A DNA stretch of 6,599 nt. It comes from Pontimonas sp. Lineage in GTDB: Bacteria; Actinomycetota; Actinomycetes; Actinomycetales; Microbacteriaceae. The notes under the pieces are model-generated. The model saw nothing but the letters and a program-made list of their open reading frames with translations. It was not told the DNA's origin and did not search any database. The stretch lies in the NCBI GenBank assembly GCA_023263045.1, contig JALQXU010000049.1, positions 1-6,599 on the forward strand, in the 5' to 3' direction. Of this stretch, positions 1-6,599 are shown one piece after another (position 1 is the first letter of the stretch; each line of letters starts with the position of its first letter). The position numbers and the translations under genes are program-made.

Positions 1-1235
1 TTCGATTTCACAGCTCGGACAGCTCGCCAGGCAAACTCCAAGGACGCCAGCTCAGATTCCGAAGCCTTCTCGCCAGCGACCAAGGTCCAGTCCGATGGCG
101 GAGCAAAGTGGCGGTCGGCATCTTGAATCAGCACCCCGCCAGAAATGTGACGCCATTCCGTGCGAGATGGTTCGAAGCCCTCGGGAAGTTCCACAATCCG
201 CAGGTTCGATTTCGCAGCAAACACCTCTTTCGCCTCAGGGGTGAAGCTAGGCGCCACGACAACCTCGGTGAAAATCTCCACAATGGATCGCGCCGTGTCG
301 GCATCCACCACCGCATTCGCGGCAATCACCCCACCAAAGGCCGACACCGGGTCACACGCGTGAGCGAGTTGGTGTGCATCGGCGAGAGATTCTGCGGAGG
401 CAATCCCGCATGGGTTTTGGTGTTTGATGATGGCAATGGTGGGTCCCTCGTGATCGAACGCTGCCCGTAGTGCAGCATCGGCATCGAGGTAGTTGTTGTA
501 GGACATTTCTTTGCCCTGCACAACGTGAGCCGAGGCAAGACCCGGCGTAACAGCATGTCCGGTATAAACAGAGGCCGATTGGTGGGAATTCTCGCCATAG
601 CGCAGGGTTCCAGTCTTCGTGGCGTGGAAGCTCACCGCCTCACCCCCGGTCATCCACTGCGACACCGCACTGTCATAGCGCGCGGTGTGAGTAAACGCTT
701 CTGCGGCGAGTTCGCGTCTCCACTCCAGAGTCGTTCCACCCTCCCTAAGACACTCCACTAGGGATTCGTAATGGGAAGGGTTCACGACGATGGCCACACT
801 GTGGTGGTTCTTGGCCGCAGCGCGAACCATCGCAGGACCTCCAATGTCAATTTGCTCGATGATCTCGTCATCGGCTGCCCCGGAGGCCAGGGTTTCCACA
901 AACGGGTAAAGGTTCACGATGACCCAATCAATGGCTGTGATGTTGAGGTCTTCCAAGGTCTGGACGTGACCGGGGTTTCGTCGATCGGCGAGAATTCCGC
1001 CGTGGATGGCGGGGTGAAGAGTCTTGACTCGACCATCGAGTGCTTCCTGAAACCCGGTGACCTCACTGACTTCCTGCACAGCAACACCCGCATCACGCAG
1101 GGCTTGAGCTGTGGACCCTGTGGAAACAATCTCCACGCCTGCACCATCGAGTGCTCGGCCTAACTCCACTAACCCCGTCTTATCGCTCACCGACACCAAC
1201 GCTCTGCGGGGCATAATTCGATCACCAGACGACAT
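1..1235 (-). CDS. purH: Bifunctional AICAR formyltransferase / IMP cyclohydrolase PurH (3' end beyond window)
   Basis: PurH catalyses the last two steps of de novo IMP synthesis in the cytoplasm: formylation of AICAR with 10-formyltetrahydrofolate, then ring closure of FAICAR to IMP. Reading the minus strand from the ATG at 1235 gives 411 codons with no stop up to the window edge, so roughly the last 110-120 residues of a ~525-residue family protein are missing. The N-terminal cyclohydrolase domain shows SVSDKTG (15-21), STGSTAQAL (38-46), LDGRVKTLHPAIHGGIL (66-82, with Lys71) and DIGGPAMVRAAAKNH (130-144). The transformylase domain shows LRYGENSHQ (211-219), GKEMSYNNYLDAD (241-253), the catalytic KHxNPCG (271-277, Lys271-His272), DPVSAFGG (295-302) and SGGVLIQDAD (365-374). 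The ATG at residue 1 is preferred over ATG at codon 8 because it sits behind a Shine-Dalgarno and family members carry a short lead before the RRALVSVSDKTG block. It lies 5 bases after purN and is probably co-translated with it. Confidence 0.96.
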   Translation of the reverse strand, partial: MSSGDRIMPRRALVSVSDKTGLVELGRALDGAGVEIVSTGSTAQALRDAGVAVQEVSEVTGFQEALDGRVKTLHPAIHGGILADRRNPGHVQTLEDLNITAIDWVIVNLYPFVETLASGAADDEIIEQIDIGGPAMVRAAAKNHHSVAIVVNPSHYESLVECLREGGTTLEWRRELAAEAFTHTARYDSAVSQWMTGGEAVSFHATKTGTLRYGENSHQSASVYTGHAVTPGLASAHVVQGKEMSYNNYLDADAALRAAFDHEGPTIAIIKHQNPCGIASAESLADAHQLAHACDPVSAFGGVIAANAVVDADTARSIVEIFTEVVVAPSFTPEAKEVFAAKSNLRIVELPEGFEPSRTEWRHISGGVLIQDADRHFAPPSDWTLVAGEKASESELASLEFAWRAVRAVKS

Positions 1236-1240
1236 GGGGG

Positions 1241-1816
1241 TTAGGTTCCTTCCTTGGCGCACAGAGTGTCGAGGACCTCCAACAGGAGCTCTCTCTCCAC
1301 CACCTTGATTCGATCATGCAATGAGGCCTCATCATCGCCTACCTCCACAGGCACCCGCCGCTGGGCAAGAATCTCACCCGTGTCGACACCCTCATCGACG
1401 ATGATGACCGATGCGCCGGAGTGTGACACCCCAGCCTCCATCGCATCACGCACGGCGTGAGCGCCAGGAAACTCCGGCAAAAAGGCCGGATGCGTGTTGA
1501 TGATTCGAGGGGCAAACCGGGTCACGAATGAGGGGGGCAAGAGCTTCATAAACCCACTCAAGACAATGAGGTCAGGCTGATATGAATCGAGCGCATCCCC
1601 CAGAGCAACACCCCATTCTTCTCGTGAGGAGAAATCCCCCAGCGGGACAACAAACGTGGGAATCGAGCGGTCGGTGGCGTGCTGGAGTCCGGGCGCCATG
1701 GTGTCCGAACCCACAGCCACCACATCGGCAGGGATCTCTGTGTTCGGAAGCGACTCCAGAAGCGACTGGAGATTTGTGCCAGACCCGGAGATAAGGACAA
1801 CGAGTCTCTGGCGCAC
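1241..1816 (-). CDS. purN: Phosphoribosylglycinamide formyltransferase PurN (GART)
   Basis: PurN transfers a formyl group from 10-formyltetrahydrofolate to GAR, giving FGAR, in the third step of de novo purine synthesis. The 191-residue length fits the family. The phosphate-binding loop SGSGTN is at residues 10-15. LSGFMKLL (86-93) matches the conserved AGFM region. The catalytic triad is complete: Asn107 and His109 in INTHPAFLP (106-114), and Asp145 in VDTGEIL (144-150), with the same 36-residue His-to-Asp spacing as in the E. coli enzyme. The start is GTG, the first possible start after the stop of the membrane-protein gene. That stop lies only 9 bases upstream and in the same reading frame. 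The ribosome-binding signal is poor (AGG inside TAGGCTAGGG), so translation may rely on ribosomes finishing the upstream gene. The last codons, for Lys-Glu-Gly-Thr, contain the Shine-Dalgarno of purH. No key residue is missing. Confidence 0.97.
   Translation of the reverse strand: MRQRLVVLISGSGTNLQSLLESLPNTEIPADVVAVGSDTMAPGLQHATDRSIPTFVVPLGDFSSREEWGVALGDALDSYQPDLIVLSGFMKLLPPSFVTRFAPRIINTHPAFLPEFPGAHAVRDAMEAGVSHSGASVIIVDEGVDTGEILAQRRVPVEVGDDEASLHDRIKVVERELLLEVLDTLCAKEGT
1246..1255 (-). promoter_or_regulatory. Shine-Dalgarno of purH inside the end of purN
   Basis: The minus strand reads AAGGAAGGAA here, 10 bases upstream of the purH ATG if counted from the end of the block. It is a strong match to the anti-Shine-Dalgarno sequence and lies inside the last codons of purN. 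The overlap means ribosomes ending purN pass directly over the purH start signal, and it supports ATG 1235 as the real start. Confidence 0.8.
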
Positions 1817-1825
1817 AGCCCTAGC

Positions 1826-3070
1826 CTACCGAGCAGCCCTCTGGCTTCGACGACCGAGAGCTCCGGAGATGAGTCCCAACAACACTCCGATGAAAACCTC
1901 CAACCCCCACCACAGTGCGATCTGGGCAGGGTCCGCACCTACATTCTGAAAACGTCCGGGGCCTGCCTGGCCACTGGTCAATGCGGCGAGAACAAAACCC
2001 CCGGCAGCACCCAATCCTCCGGCCAACACGGAGGCCGCCACGATGTGAAGAAGAGGCTGTTGGTGAATCTCGGTGGACTGGACATCACCCCAGAGTTCTT
2101 GGGGTGTGTCCCCGAGGAGGATTGTTGTGGCTGCGACACCTGAGGCGAAGGCCACCGCGAGGGGAATGGCGATAATCATGACCGAGGCCACGGGCGGGTT
2201 ATCGGGAATGATGCCTAACAACGGGAGCGCAGGAAGAGCTTGAACGGTCGTTCCCCACGGAGAAATCAGTGCCCCTGTTCCGAGCGCAAAACCTGGTCCC
2301 ACCATCCACATTGCGCTCCAGACAATGGCGGTCGGAAGCAAGGCCAGTTGCCCCATCGATAAGACGACAATGCCCCAAGCCCCCGGCTGCAGGGATTCAT
2401 ACAGTGCGATGAGCTCGCCGAAGGACGCGAGAATTAGTCCCGCCACGGCAAGCGCCGCTGCCACCACTACCCCCAAGACGGAAGCACCTGCGGTTTTCAC
2501 CCCGGTGCGAAGTATGGCGAGAAGACCTGCCGGGACGGTGCCCTGAAGGACTTGACCTCCGGGAGCGCGCGACCCCACCCAGGTCGCAAGCGCAAGACCC
2601 GAGGCCAGAAACAACACGGGTCGCACGATGGCGTCTGGGGTGTTCATCGTGACCACGTGTTCGGGGAGGAAGAAAACCATGGCAAAGCTGGCCGCAGCGA
2701 GGGTCCCTACCGCCAAGAACCACGTGGACACCGGGTAGATGCGTGTGCCGCTGCGACGCCCGATGCGATATCCCCAGAGCACACTGAGGAGACCAACACC
2801 CAAGAGAGCAACATCAACCACAAAGACGCTGTTTGCAGCCCCTAGCGACAGAGATTGGGCGAGGGTCTCATCGAGCGTGAAGGTCAGAGGCACTCCGTGT
2901 CCGAGCATCCAACCATCCACCGCAATGGCCCACGAGAGGAGCAAATCGGTGGAAAAACCGTCATCAAACGCCCACACGAGGGTGAGAGGAGCAAAAAATA
3001 AGCCCAGCCCGAGACCCACGAGCACCAGCACATCGAGCACGGTGGCAAGCGCATTAAGACGGGCATTCAT
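1826..3070 (-). CDS. perM: DUF6350-family multi-pass membrane protein, probable cell-division protein PerM
   Basis: This 414-residue protein is an integral membrane protein with about eight to ten hydrophobic segments, at roughly residues 8-33, 43-57 (weak), 80-101, 115-135, 150-166, 195-222, 231-255, 295-319, 340-365 and 386-405. It ends in a basic tail (GRRSQRAAR) that is probably cytoplasmic. The best family signature I can see is the glycine/proline-rich stretch at 258-290, with GPGFALGTG (258-266), ISPWG (269-273) and LPALPLLGIIP (279-289). This resembles the conserved core of actinobacterial DUF6350 proteins. Position supports the call: in M. tuberculosis the membrane protein PerM (Rv0955) lies next to purN-purH and near sucCD, and it is reported to be needed for cell division and persistence. 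Assignment rests on motif memory and synteny, not on an alignment. The ATG is firm because an in-frame TAG lies four codons upstream. Its Shine-Dalgarno is weak. There are no catalytic motifs. A transporter function is less likely. Confidence 0.75.
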   Translation of the reverse strand: MNARLNALATVLDVLVLVGLGLGLFFAPLTLVWAFDDGFSTDLLLSWAIAVDGWMLGHGVPLTFTLDETLAQSLSLGAANSVFVVDVALLGVGLLSVLWGYRIGRRSGTRIYPVSTWFLAVGTLAAASFAMVFFLPEHVVTMNTPDAIVRPVLFLASGLALATWVGSRAPGGQVLQGTVPAGLLAILRTGVKTAGASVLGVVVAAALAVAGLILASFGELIALYESLQPGAWGIVVLSMGQLALLPTAIVWSAMWMVGPGFALGTGALISPWGTTVQALPALPLLGIIPDNPPVASVMIIAIPLAVAFASGVAATTILLGDTPQELWGDVQSTEIHQQPLLHIVAASVLAGGLGAAGGFVLAALTSGQAGPGRFQNVGADPAQIALWWGLEVFIGVLLGLISGALGRRSQRAAR

Positions 3071-3094
3071 GGCGAGTTGAGCCTATCGCTAGCC

Positions 3095-3110
3095 CCCCAC
3101 AGGACTGGGG
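3095..3110 (-). repeat. Inverted repeat between sucD and the PerM-like gene
   Basis: Directly after the sucD stop the minus strand reads CCCCA-GTCCTG-TGGGG, a perfect 5-bp G/C-rich stem with a six-base loop, in the 40-base gap before the membrane-protein gene. There is no T-tract behind it, so it is not a standard terminator. It might be a weak attenuator or an mRNA 3'-end stabiliser for sucCD. Confidence 0.35.
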
Positions 3111-3995
3111 TTAGAGGGAGTGCATAATCTCGCGCATGAGGCTGGCAGTCTCCGAGGGAGTCTTGCCCACCTTCACACCGGCAGCTTCGAGGGCTTCTTT
3201 CTTGGCTGCCGCTGTTCCCGCTGATCCTGAGACAATCGCGCCAGCGTGACCCATGGTCTTACCTTCGGGGGCAGTAAACCCTGCCACATACCCCACGACG
3301 GGTTTCGTGACGTGAGCTTTGATGAAGTCCGCGGCACGCTCTTCGGCATCTCCACCGATTTCTCCGATCATGACGATGGCCTTGGTCTCCGGGTCATTCT
3401 CGAACGCTTCGAGAGCATCGATGTGTGTGGTTCCCACAATCGGGTCACCGCCAATGCCAATGGCGGTGGAGAACCCAATATCGCGCAGCTCGAACATCAT
3501 CTGATACGTCAACGTTCCCGATTTCGACACCAGTCCAATCGGTCCCTTGCCCGTGATGGTGGCAGGCGTGATTCCCGCGAGGGCCTCGCCCGGGGTGATG
3601 ATGCCGGGGCAGTTCGGTCCAATAATGCGGGTCCTTCCGACAGCTCCCGCGTGAGCCCAGAGCTCGGCGGTGTCCTGGACGGGAATACCTTCTGTGATGA
3701 TTACCAAAAGAGGGATGTGCGCGTCGATCGCTTCGATAGCGGCGTCCTTCGCGAACGCCGGAGGAACGAACGCCACAGAAACATCGGCTCCAGTTTTCTC
3801 CATTGCTTCCGCCACAGTGCCAAAGACGGGGAGCTCGACATCACCGTGGGTGACGGTAGTTCCGGCCTTCCGAGCGTTCACACCCCCGACAACCTGGGTA
3901 CCCGCTGCCAACATCAAGGCAGTGTGCTTTGTTCCCTCACCGCCGGTGATGCCCTGGACGATGACCTTGGAATCTTTAGTCAGAAAAATCGACAC
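3111..3995 (-). CDS. sucD: Succinyl-CoA synthetase (ADP/GDP-forming), alpha subunit SucD
   Basis: SucD is the CoA-binding and phosphohistidine-carrying subunit of succinyl-CoA synthetase, which converts succinyl-CoA plus NDP and phosphate to succinate, CoA and NTP in the TCA cycle. The 294-residue length is normal for the family (E. coli 289). Residues 1-100 form the Rossmann CoA-binding domain with ITGGEGTKHT (16-25). Then come IIGPNCPG (124-131), GKGPIGLVSKSGTLTYQ (149-165), GIGGDPIVGT (180-189) and GEIGGDAEE (211-219). The phosphorylated histidine is His250 in MGHAGAIVSGSAGT (248-261). The start is GTG, chosen because AAGGA (4002-4006) lies six bases upstream and the sequence MSIFLTKDSKVIVQGITG aligns with the family N-terminus. 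Only 9 bases separate it from sucC, so the two subunits are very probably made from one message with coupled translation. Nucleotide preference (ADP or GDP) is not set by this subunit. Confidence 0.98.
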   Translation of the reverse strand: MSIFLTKDSKVIVQGITGGEGTKHTALMLAAGTQVVGGVNARKAGTTVTHGDVELPVFGTVAEAMEKTGADVSVAFVPPAFAKDAAIEAIDAHIPLLVIITEGIPVQDTAELWAHAGAVGRTRIIGPNCPGIITPGEALAGITPATITGKGPIGLVSKSGTLTYQMMFELRDIGFSTAIGIGGDPIVGTTHIDALEAFENDPETKAIVMIGEIGGDAEERAADFIKAHVTKPVVGYVAGFTAPEGKTMGHAGAIVSGSAGTAAAKKEALEAAGVKVGKTPSETASLMREIMHSL

Positions 3996-4001
3996 GCTCT
4001 G

Positions 4002-4006
4002 TCCTT
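4002..4006 (-). promoter_or_regulatory. Shine-Dalgarno of sucD overlapping the sucC stop
   Basis: The minus strand reads TAAGGACAGAGC then GTG: the sucC stop codon TAA supplies the first two bases of AAGGA. The spacing to the GTG is six bases. This decides the GTG start of sucD and points to coupled synthesis of the two subunits, which are needed in equal amounts. Confidence 0.8.
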
Positions 4007-5168
4007 ACTTCGACGCTAACTCGGCGGCGCGGTCAGCGCCCTGATCCATGGTGTCGGCGAGCGTCACCAGTGGGTGGTTCGCTGCTGCCAGAATGTCGCG
4101 ACCCTTCTCGACGCTGTTGCCATCGAGACGGACAACCAAAGGCTTGGTGGCGCCCTCTCCGATCATCTCGAGAGCCTTGACAATGCCGTTCGCGACCGCG
4201 TCACACGCAGTAATGCCTCCGAACACGTTCACGAACACGCTCTTGACCTGGGGGTCACCCAAAATCACATCGAGACCTGCAGCCATAACCTCTGCAGAGG
4301 CACCACCGCCGATGTCGAGGAAGTTCGCGGGCTTGACTCCCCCGTGCTTCTCACCGGCATAGGCGACAACATCGAGAGTGGACATCACCAGTCCGGCACC
4401 GTTTCCGATGACGCCGACCTCACCATCGAGCTTCACGTAGTTCAGGTCGTGAGCCTTAGCCTTCTCTTCCAGGGGGTCTGCGGCCGCCGAATCGGCAAGC
4501 TCTGCGTGATGGGGCTGGCGGAACTCGGCGTTTTCATCGAGGGTGACTTTCCCATCGAGGGCAATGATCTCGCCGGACTCGGTCAACACCAGTGGGTTGA
4601 CCTCCACCAGGGTGGCGTCTTCCTTTGTGAATACCTCATAGAGGGTGACAAAGACGGGGGCGACCAGGTCCACGAGCTCCTCGGGGAAGCGCGCCTCACG
4701 AGCAATCTCTGTGGCCTTAGCGAGGTCGATGCCCTTCGAGGGATCTACCGCAACGCGAGCGAGAGCCTCCGGGCGCTCCTCCGCCAACTGCTCGATCTCC
4801 ATTCCACCCTCATAGCTGCACAGCACGAGATAGTTGCGCGCTGCGCGATCGAGCAGGACAGAAAAGTAGAACTCTTTATCGATTGCGGCACCCGCGGCCA
4901 CCATGACCCGGCGCACGACGTGGCCTTTGATATCGAGGCCCAAAATAGCTTCGGCTGCACTCTTCGCATCCTCCGGTGTCGGAGCGACTTTCACTCCACC
5001 CGCTTTGCCGCGACCACCGGTCTTCACCTGAGCTTTGACGACCGTAAGACCGCCGAGCTTCTCGGCTACCGCCTGGGCTTCCTCGGGAGTGTCGGCGATA
5101 AGCCCGGCTAACACGGGAACGCCGTGACGCTCAAACATGTCTCTGGCTTGATACTCGTAAAGGTCCAC
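4005..5168 (-). CDS. sucC: Succinyl-CoA synthetase (ADP/GDP-forming), beta subunit SucC
   Basis: SucC is the nucleotide-binding beta subunit that pairs with SucD. Using the GTG at 5168 the protein has 387 residues, almost exactly the E. coli length (388). It begins with the family N-terminus (DLYEYQARDMFERHGVPV). The ATP-grasp domain shows KAQVKTGGRGKAGGVKV (45-61), then EVNPL (189-193) and DGK (205-207), which match the Mg-nucleotide ligands Glu, Asn and Asp of the E. coli enzyme. The C-terminal CoA-ligase domain shows GNGAGLVM (255-262), NFLDIGGGAS (282-291) and NVFGGIT (314-320). The reading frame stays open upstream to a TTG at 5249, adding 27 residues. I reject that longer start because those residues lack family resemblance and because GGAAGGA (5178-5184) is well placed for the GTG. 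A 113-base gap precedes it, so any promoter for the sucCD group should lie there or within the helicase gene. ADP versus GDP use cannot be read reliably. Confidence 0.97.
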   Translation of the reverse strand: MDLYEYQARDMFERHGVPVLAGLIADTPEEAQAVAEKLGGLTVVKAQVKTGGRGKAGGVKVAPTPEDAKSAAEAILGLDIKGHVVRRVMVAAGAAIDKEFYFSVLLDRAARNYLVLCSYEGGMEIEQLAEERPEALARVAVDPSKGIDLAKATEIAREARFPEELVDLVAPVFVTLYEVFTKEDATLVEVNPLVLTESGEIIALDGKVTLDENAEFRQPHHAELADSAAADPLEEKAKAHDLNYVKLDGEVGVIGNGAGLVMSTLDVVAYAGEKHGGVKPANFLDIGGGASAEVMAAGLDVILGDPQVKSVFVNVFGGITACDAVANGIVKALEMIGEGATKPLVVRLDGNSVEKGRDILAAANHPLVTLADTMDQGADRAAELASK

Positions 5169-5177
5169 GCCCGAAGA

Positions 5178-5184
5178 TCCTTCC
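5178..5184 (-). promoter_or_regulatory. Shine-Dalgarno that fixes the sucC start
   Basis: GGAAGGA on the minus strand lies nine bases upstream of the GTG at 5168. It is the best ribosome-binding site in the window and supports the 387-residue SucC over the 414-residue version starting at TTG 5249, since it would lie inside the coding region of the longer form. Confidence 0.8.
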
Positions 5185-5198
5185 GGTTTGTCGGCTGG

Positions 5199-5214
5199 GA
5201 GATGATTCCACCTC
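5199..5214 (-). repeat. Small inverted repeat (hairpin) in the sucC leader
   Basis: The minus strand reads GAGGTG-GAAT-CATCTC, which folds into a 6-bp stem (one G-U pair) with a four-base loop. It ends 14 bases upstream of the sucC Shine-Dalgarno. It is short enough to arise by chance, and no alternative pairing that would hide the ribosome-binding site was found. Confidence 0.3.
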
Positions 5215-5281
5215 AGACTCGCAACGGTGAGAGCGGGGAACCCCCTCAACCCTACACAGTGGGAAGAGGCGCTGTGCGCGT

Positions 5282-6599
5282 CTACAGCTTCGTAATGGGG
5301 GCAATCTTGATGAGCAGACGCTTGCGCCCAGCAGTATCGAAGTTCACCTCAGCGATGCGCTTGGGACCCTCGCCGCTCACCTGAACCACACTGCCTGGGC
5401 CAAAGTCGTCATGCGCGATGCGGTCACCGGCCACCAAGGTGAGGTCCCCGTTATCGCGAACACTGGACGTCACGCGATTTGCCCACGTCGTGGGCTTCTT
5501 CGGAGCAGGCGGCAGCTCATCGCGCATCGACAGGGAACCCCCGCTTCTGCTGCCCGCTCCCTGCCAACCGGAACTGCGGATAGGGCCCCCCAGTTCGTGG
5601 CCCGAGCCACCTGTTGCAGCGCGAGATTCACGCCACGAAATCAACTCTGGAGGAATCTCGGCCAGGAACCGACTCGGCGAGGCAATCGCGGTGTCACCGA
5701 ATGTGCTTCTCGTCATAGCCAGCGAGAGGTGCAAGCGCTGGCGCGCTCGAGTAATACCCACATAGAGCAGTCGACGCTCTTCTTGAAGCCCGCCCGGTTC
5801 GTGAGCACTCATCCGATGCGGCAAGAGATCCTCCTCGAGCCCCGTGAGGAAGACGACATCAAATTCGAGGCCCTTCGCGGTGTGGAGGGTCATCAGCGAC
5901 ACGGTGCCGGTCTCGTCATCGAGCTCATCTGCTGCGGCCACCAAGGACACTTCGGTCAAGAAATCACTCAGCGTTCCATCGGGGTTATTGCGCCCGAACT
6001 CCCGGGTCACCGCTAAGAGCTCGCCCAGGTTTTCTGCACGGGCTTCATCCTGCGGGTCACGAGAGTTTTGCAGGAGGGTGAGATACCCGGTGCTGTTCAG
6101 AATCTTTTCGAGTGTTGCCACGGGCGGTTCGGTGTGGGCCATCGCTTCTGCGGTATCGAGAGCTTCTGCGAGCGAGAGCATGGCCTGGGTGACCTTCGGA
6201 CCCAAAGCCAACTCGCTGCTGCGACGAAGCGCTTCGCGCAGAGTGATGTCCTCTTTTTCTGCAAGCAAAACCAGGGCGTTCTCGGTAGCCGGGCCGATGC
6301 CTCTCTTGGGTGTATTCAAGATCCTTCGGAAAGCGAGCGAGTCCGCAGGGTTTGCGATGGTCACCAGGTAGGCAATCGCATCCTTGATTTCGGCCCGCTC
6401 ATAGAACTTTGTTCCCCCGATCACCCGATAGGGAATACCGGAGCGAATAAGAATGTCTTCGAGTGCACGAGTTTGGGCGTTCGTCCGGTAAAACACGGCC
6501 ATCTCCGAGTAGGGAATTCCCTCACCGGAGAGCTGAACAATCTGATCGGCCACGAACTGGGCCTCATCGTGGGCGCTGTACCCGGTAAAACCAATGATC
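5282..6599 (-). CDS. pcrA: ATP-dependent DNA helicase PcrA/UvrD, C-terminal part (5' end beyond window)
   Basis: This is the C-terminal ~439 codons of a superfamily 1A 3'-5' DNA helicase of the UvrD/PcrA group, acting in nucleotide excision repair and replication-fork or transcription-conflict repair. The frame is open to the right edge, where GYSAHDEAQFVADQI continues upstream of the first internal GTG, so the protein is partial and not a short gene. Counting from the edge, it shows motif IV FYRTNAQTR (36-44), RRILNTPKRGIG (91-102), motif V MTLHTAKGLEFD (236-247) with GLEEDLLPH just after, and motif VI EERRLLYVGITRARQRL (273-289) with the ATP-contacting arginine. A low-complexity Gly/Ser-rich linker (about 325-365) joins the helicase core to the C-terminal domain (391-438), which starts GDRIAHDDFGPGSVV and ends APITKL. 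In PcrA/UvrD this Tudor-like domain contacts RNA polymerase, and its presence favours PcrA over Rep or UvrD2-type paralogues. Walker A/B motifs lie outside the window. Confidence 0.95.
   Translation of the reverse strand, partial: IIGFTGYSAHDEAQFVADQIVQLSGEGIPYSEMAVFYRTNAQTRALEDILIRSGIPYRVIGGTKFYERAEIKDAIAYLVTIANPADSLAFRRILNTPKRGIGPATENALVLLAEKEDITLREALRRSSELALGPKVTQAMLSLAEALDTAEAMAHTEPPVATLEKILNSTGYLTLLQNSRDPQDEARAENLGELLAVTREFGRNNPDGTLSDFLTEVSLVAAADELDDETGTVSLMTLHTAKGLEFDVVFLTGLEEDLLPHRMSAHEPGGLQEERRLLYVGITRARQRLHLSLAMTRSTFGDTAIASPSRFLAEIPPELISWRESRAATGGSGHELGGPIRSSGWQGAGSRSGGSLSMRDELPPAPKKPTTWANRVTSSVRDNGDLTLVAGDRIAHDDFGPGSVVQVSGEGPKRIAEVNFDTAGRKRLLIKIAPITKL

Larger units (their letters stand above)
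5169..5281 (-). other. pcrA-sucC intergenic region / sucC leader
   Basis: This 113-base gap is the only sizeable non-coding stretch. Read on the minus strand, it holds a weak CACAG...CTGTG inverted repeat soon after the pcrA stop, a GGGG-GTT-CCCC palindrome (5235-5245), a 6-bp hairpin (5199-5214) and the sucC Shine-Dalgarno. None of the hairpins is followed by a run of T, so no rho-independent terminator for pcrA can be named. The only -10-like hexamer I noted, TAGGGT (5249-5254), lacks a matching -35 box. The promoter of sucCD probably lies here, but I cannot place it. Confidence 0.5.

Noticed and set aside
914..1147. Minus-strand open frame of 77 codons inside purH
   Set aside because: It is in another frame than purH, whose conserved domain motifs run uninterrupted through the same bases.
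1679..2143. Plus-strand open frame (154 codons) across the perM-purN junction
   Set aside because: It overlaps two real genes in antisense, shows low-complexity His/Gly/Arg-rich translation and has no domain signature.
3246..4019. Long open frame (257 codons) on the plus strand opposite sucD
   Set aside because: It is antisense to an intact sucD, with no recognisable motif and a composition rich in Asp, His, Arg and Gly as expected for a shadow frame.
4074..5111. Long open frame (345 codons) on the plus strand opposite sucC
   Set aside because: It is antisense to a clear, fully conserved sucC, its translation resembles no family I recognise, and long antisense frames are common opposite G+C-rich genes with biased codon use.
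5235..5245. GGGG/CCCC palindrome after pcrA as a rho-independent terminator
   Set aside because: The stem is only four base pairs with a three-base loop and has no following T-tract.
5169..5249. N-terminal extension of SucC starting at TTG 5249 (27 extra residues)
   Set aside because: The extension has no family similarity, and a strong Shine-Dalgarno within it points to GTG 5168, which gives the usual SucC length and N-terminus.
1..6599. Mobile elements, CRISPR repeats, tRNA/rRNA genes, riboswitches or defence-type genes
   Set aside because: The window is filled by six housekeeping-type genes. No direct repeat array, terminal inverted repeats, transposase motifs or cloverleaf-like segments were noticed by eye.

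Overview
The window holds six genes, all transcribed from the minus strand and almost touching. In transcription order (right to left) they are: the C-terminal part of a PcrA/UvrD-type DNA helicase, the succinyl-CoA synthetase beta and alpha subunits (sucC, sucD), a multi-pass membrane protein of the DUF6350/PerM type, phosphoribosylglycinamide formyltransferase (purN), and the N-terminal ~411 residues of the bifunctional PurH. The helicase is cut by the right edge and purH by the left edge.

The gene order sucC-sucD-membrane protein-purN-purH is a known actinobacterial arrangement. In Mycobacterium tuberculosis sucCD, Rv0955/perM, purN and purH lie close together. The PcrA carries the C-terminal domain typical of its family. 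Hand counts on four 60-base lines give 52-63 % G+C, and three of the five visible starts are GTG. Together this suggests an actinobacterium. The protein flavour and very tight packing would suit a small-genome member of Microbacteriaceae, but that assignment is inference.

Layout: helicase 5282-6599 (partial); 113-base gap 5169-5281, the only sizeable intergenic space; sucC 4005-5168; 9-base gap; sucD 3111-3995; 40-base gap with a small inverted repeat; DUF6350/PerM-like gene 1826-3070; 9-base gap; purN 1241-1816; 5-base gap; purH 1-1235 (partial). Ribosome-binding sites of sucD and purH overlap the stop region of the gene before. Translation is therefore probably coupled within sucC-sucD and within perM-purN-purH. 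No strong promoter or rho-independent terminator was found.

Functionally, sucCD performs the substrate-level phosphorylation step of the TCA cycle. purN and purH catalyse the two 10-formyltetrahydrofolate-dependent transfers of de novo purine synthesis and the final ring closure to IMP. The membrane protein between them is the least understood gene here. This is an ordinary core-genome region. No mobile element, CRISPR array, RNA gene or defence-like system was seen, and I do not claim a novel system. No gap longer than 300 bases lacks a gene.
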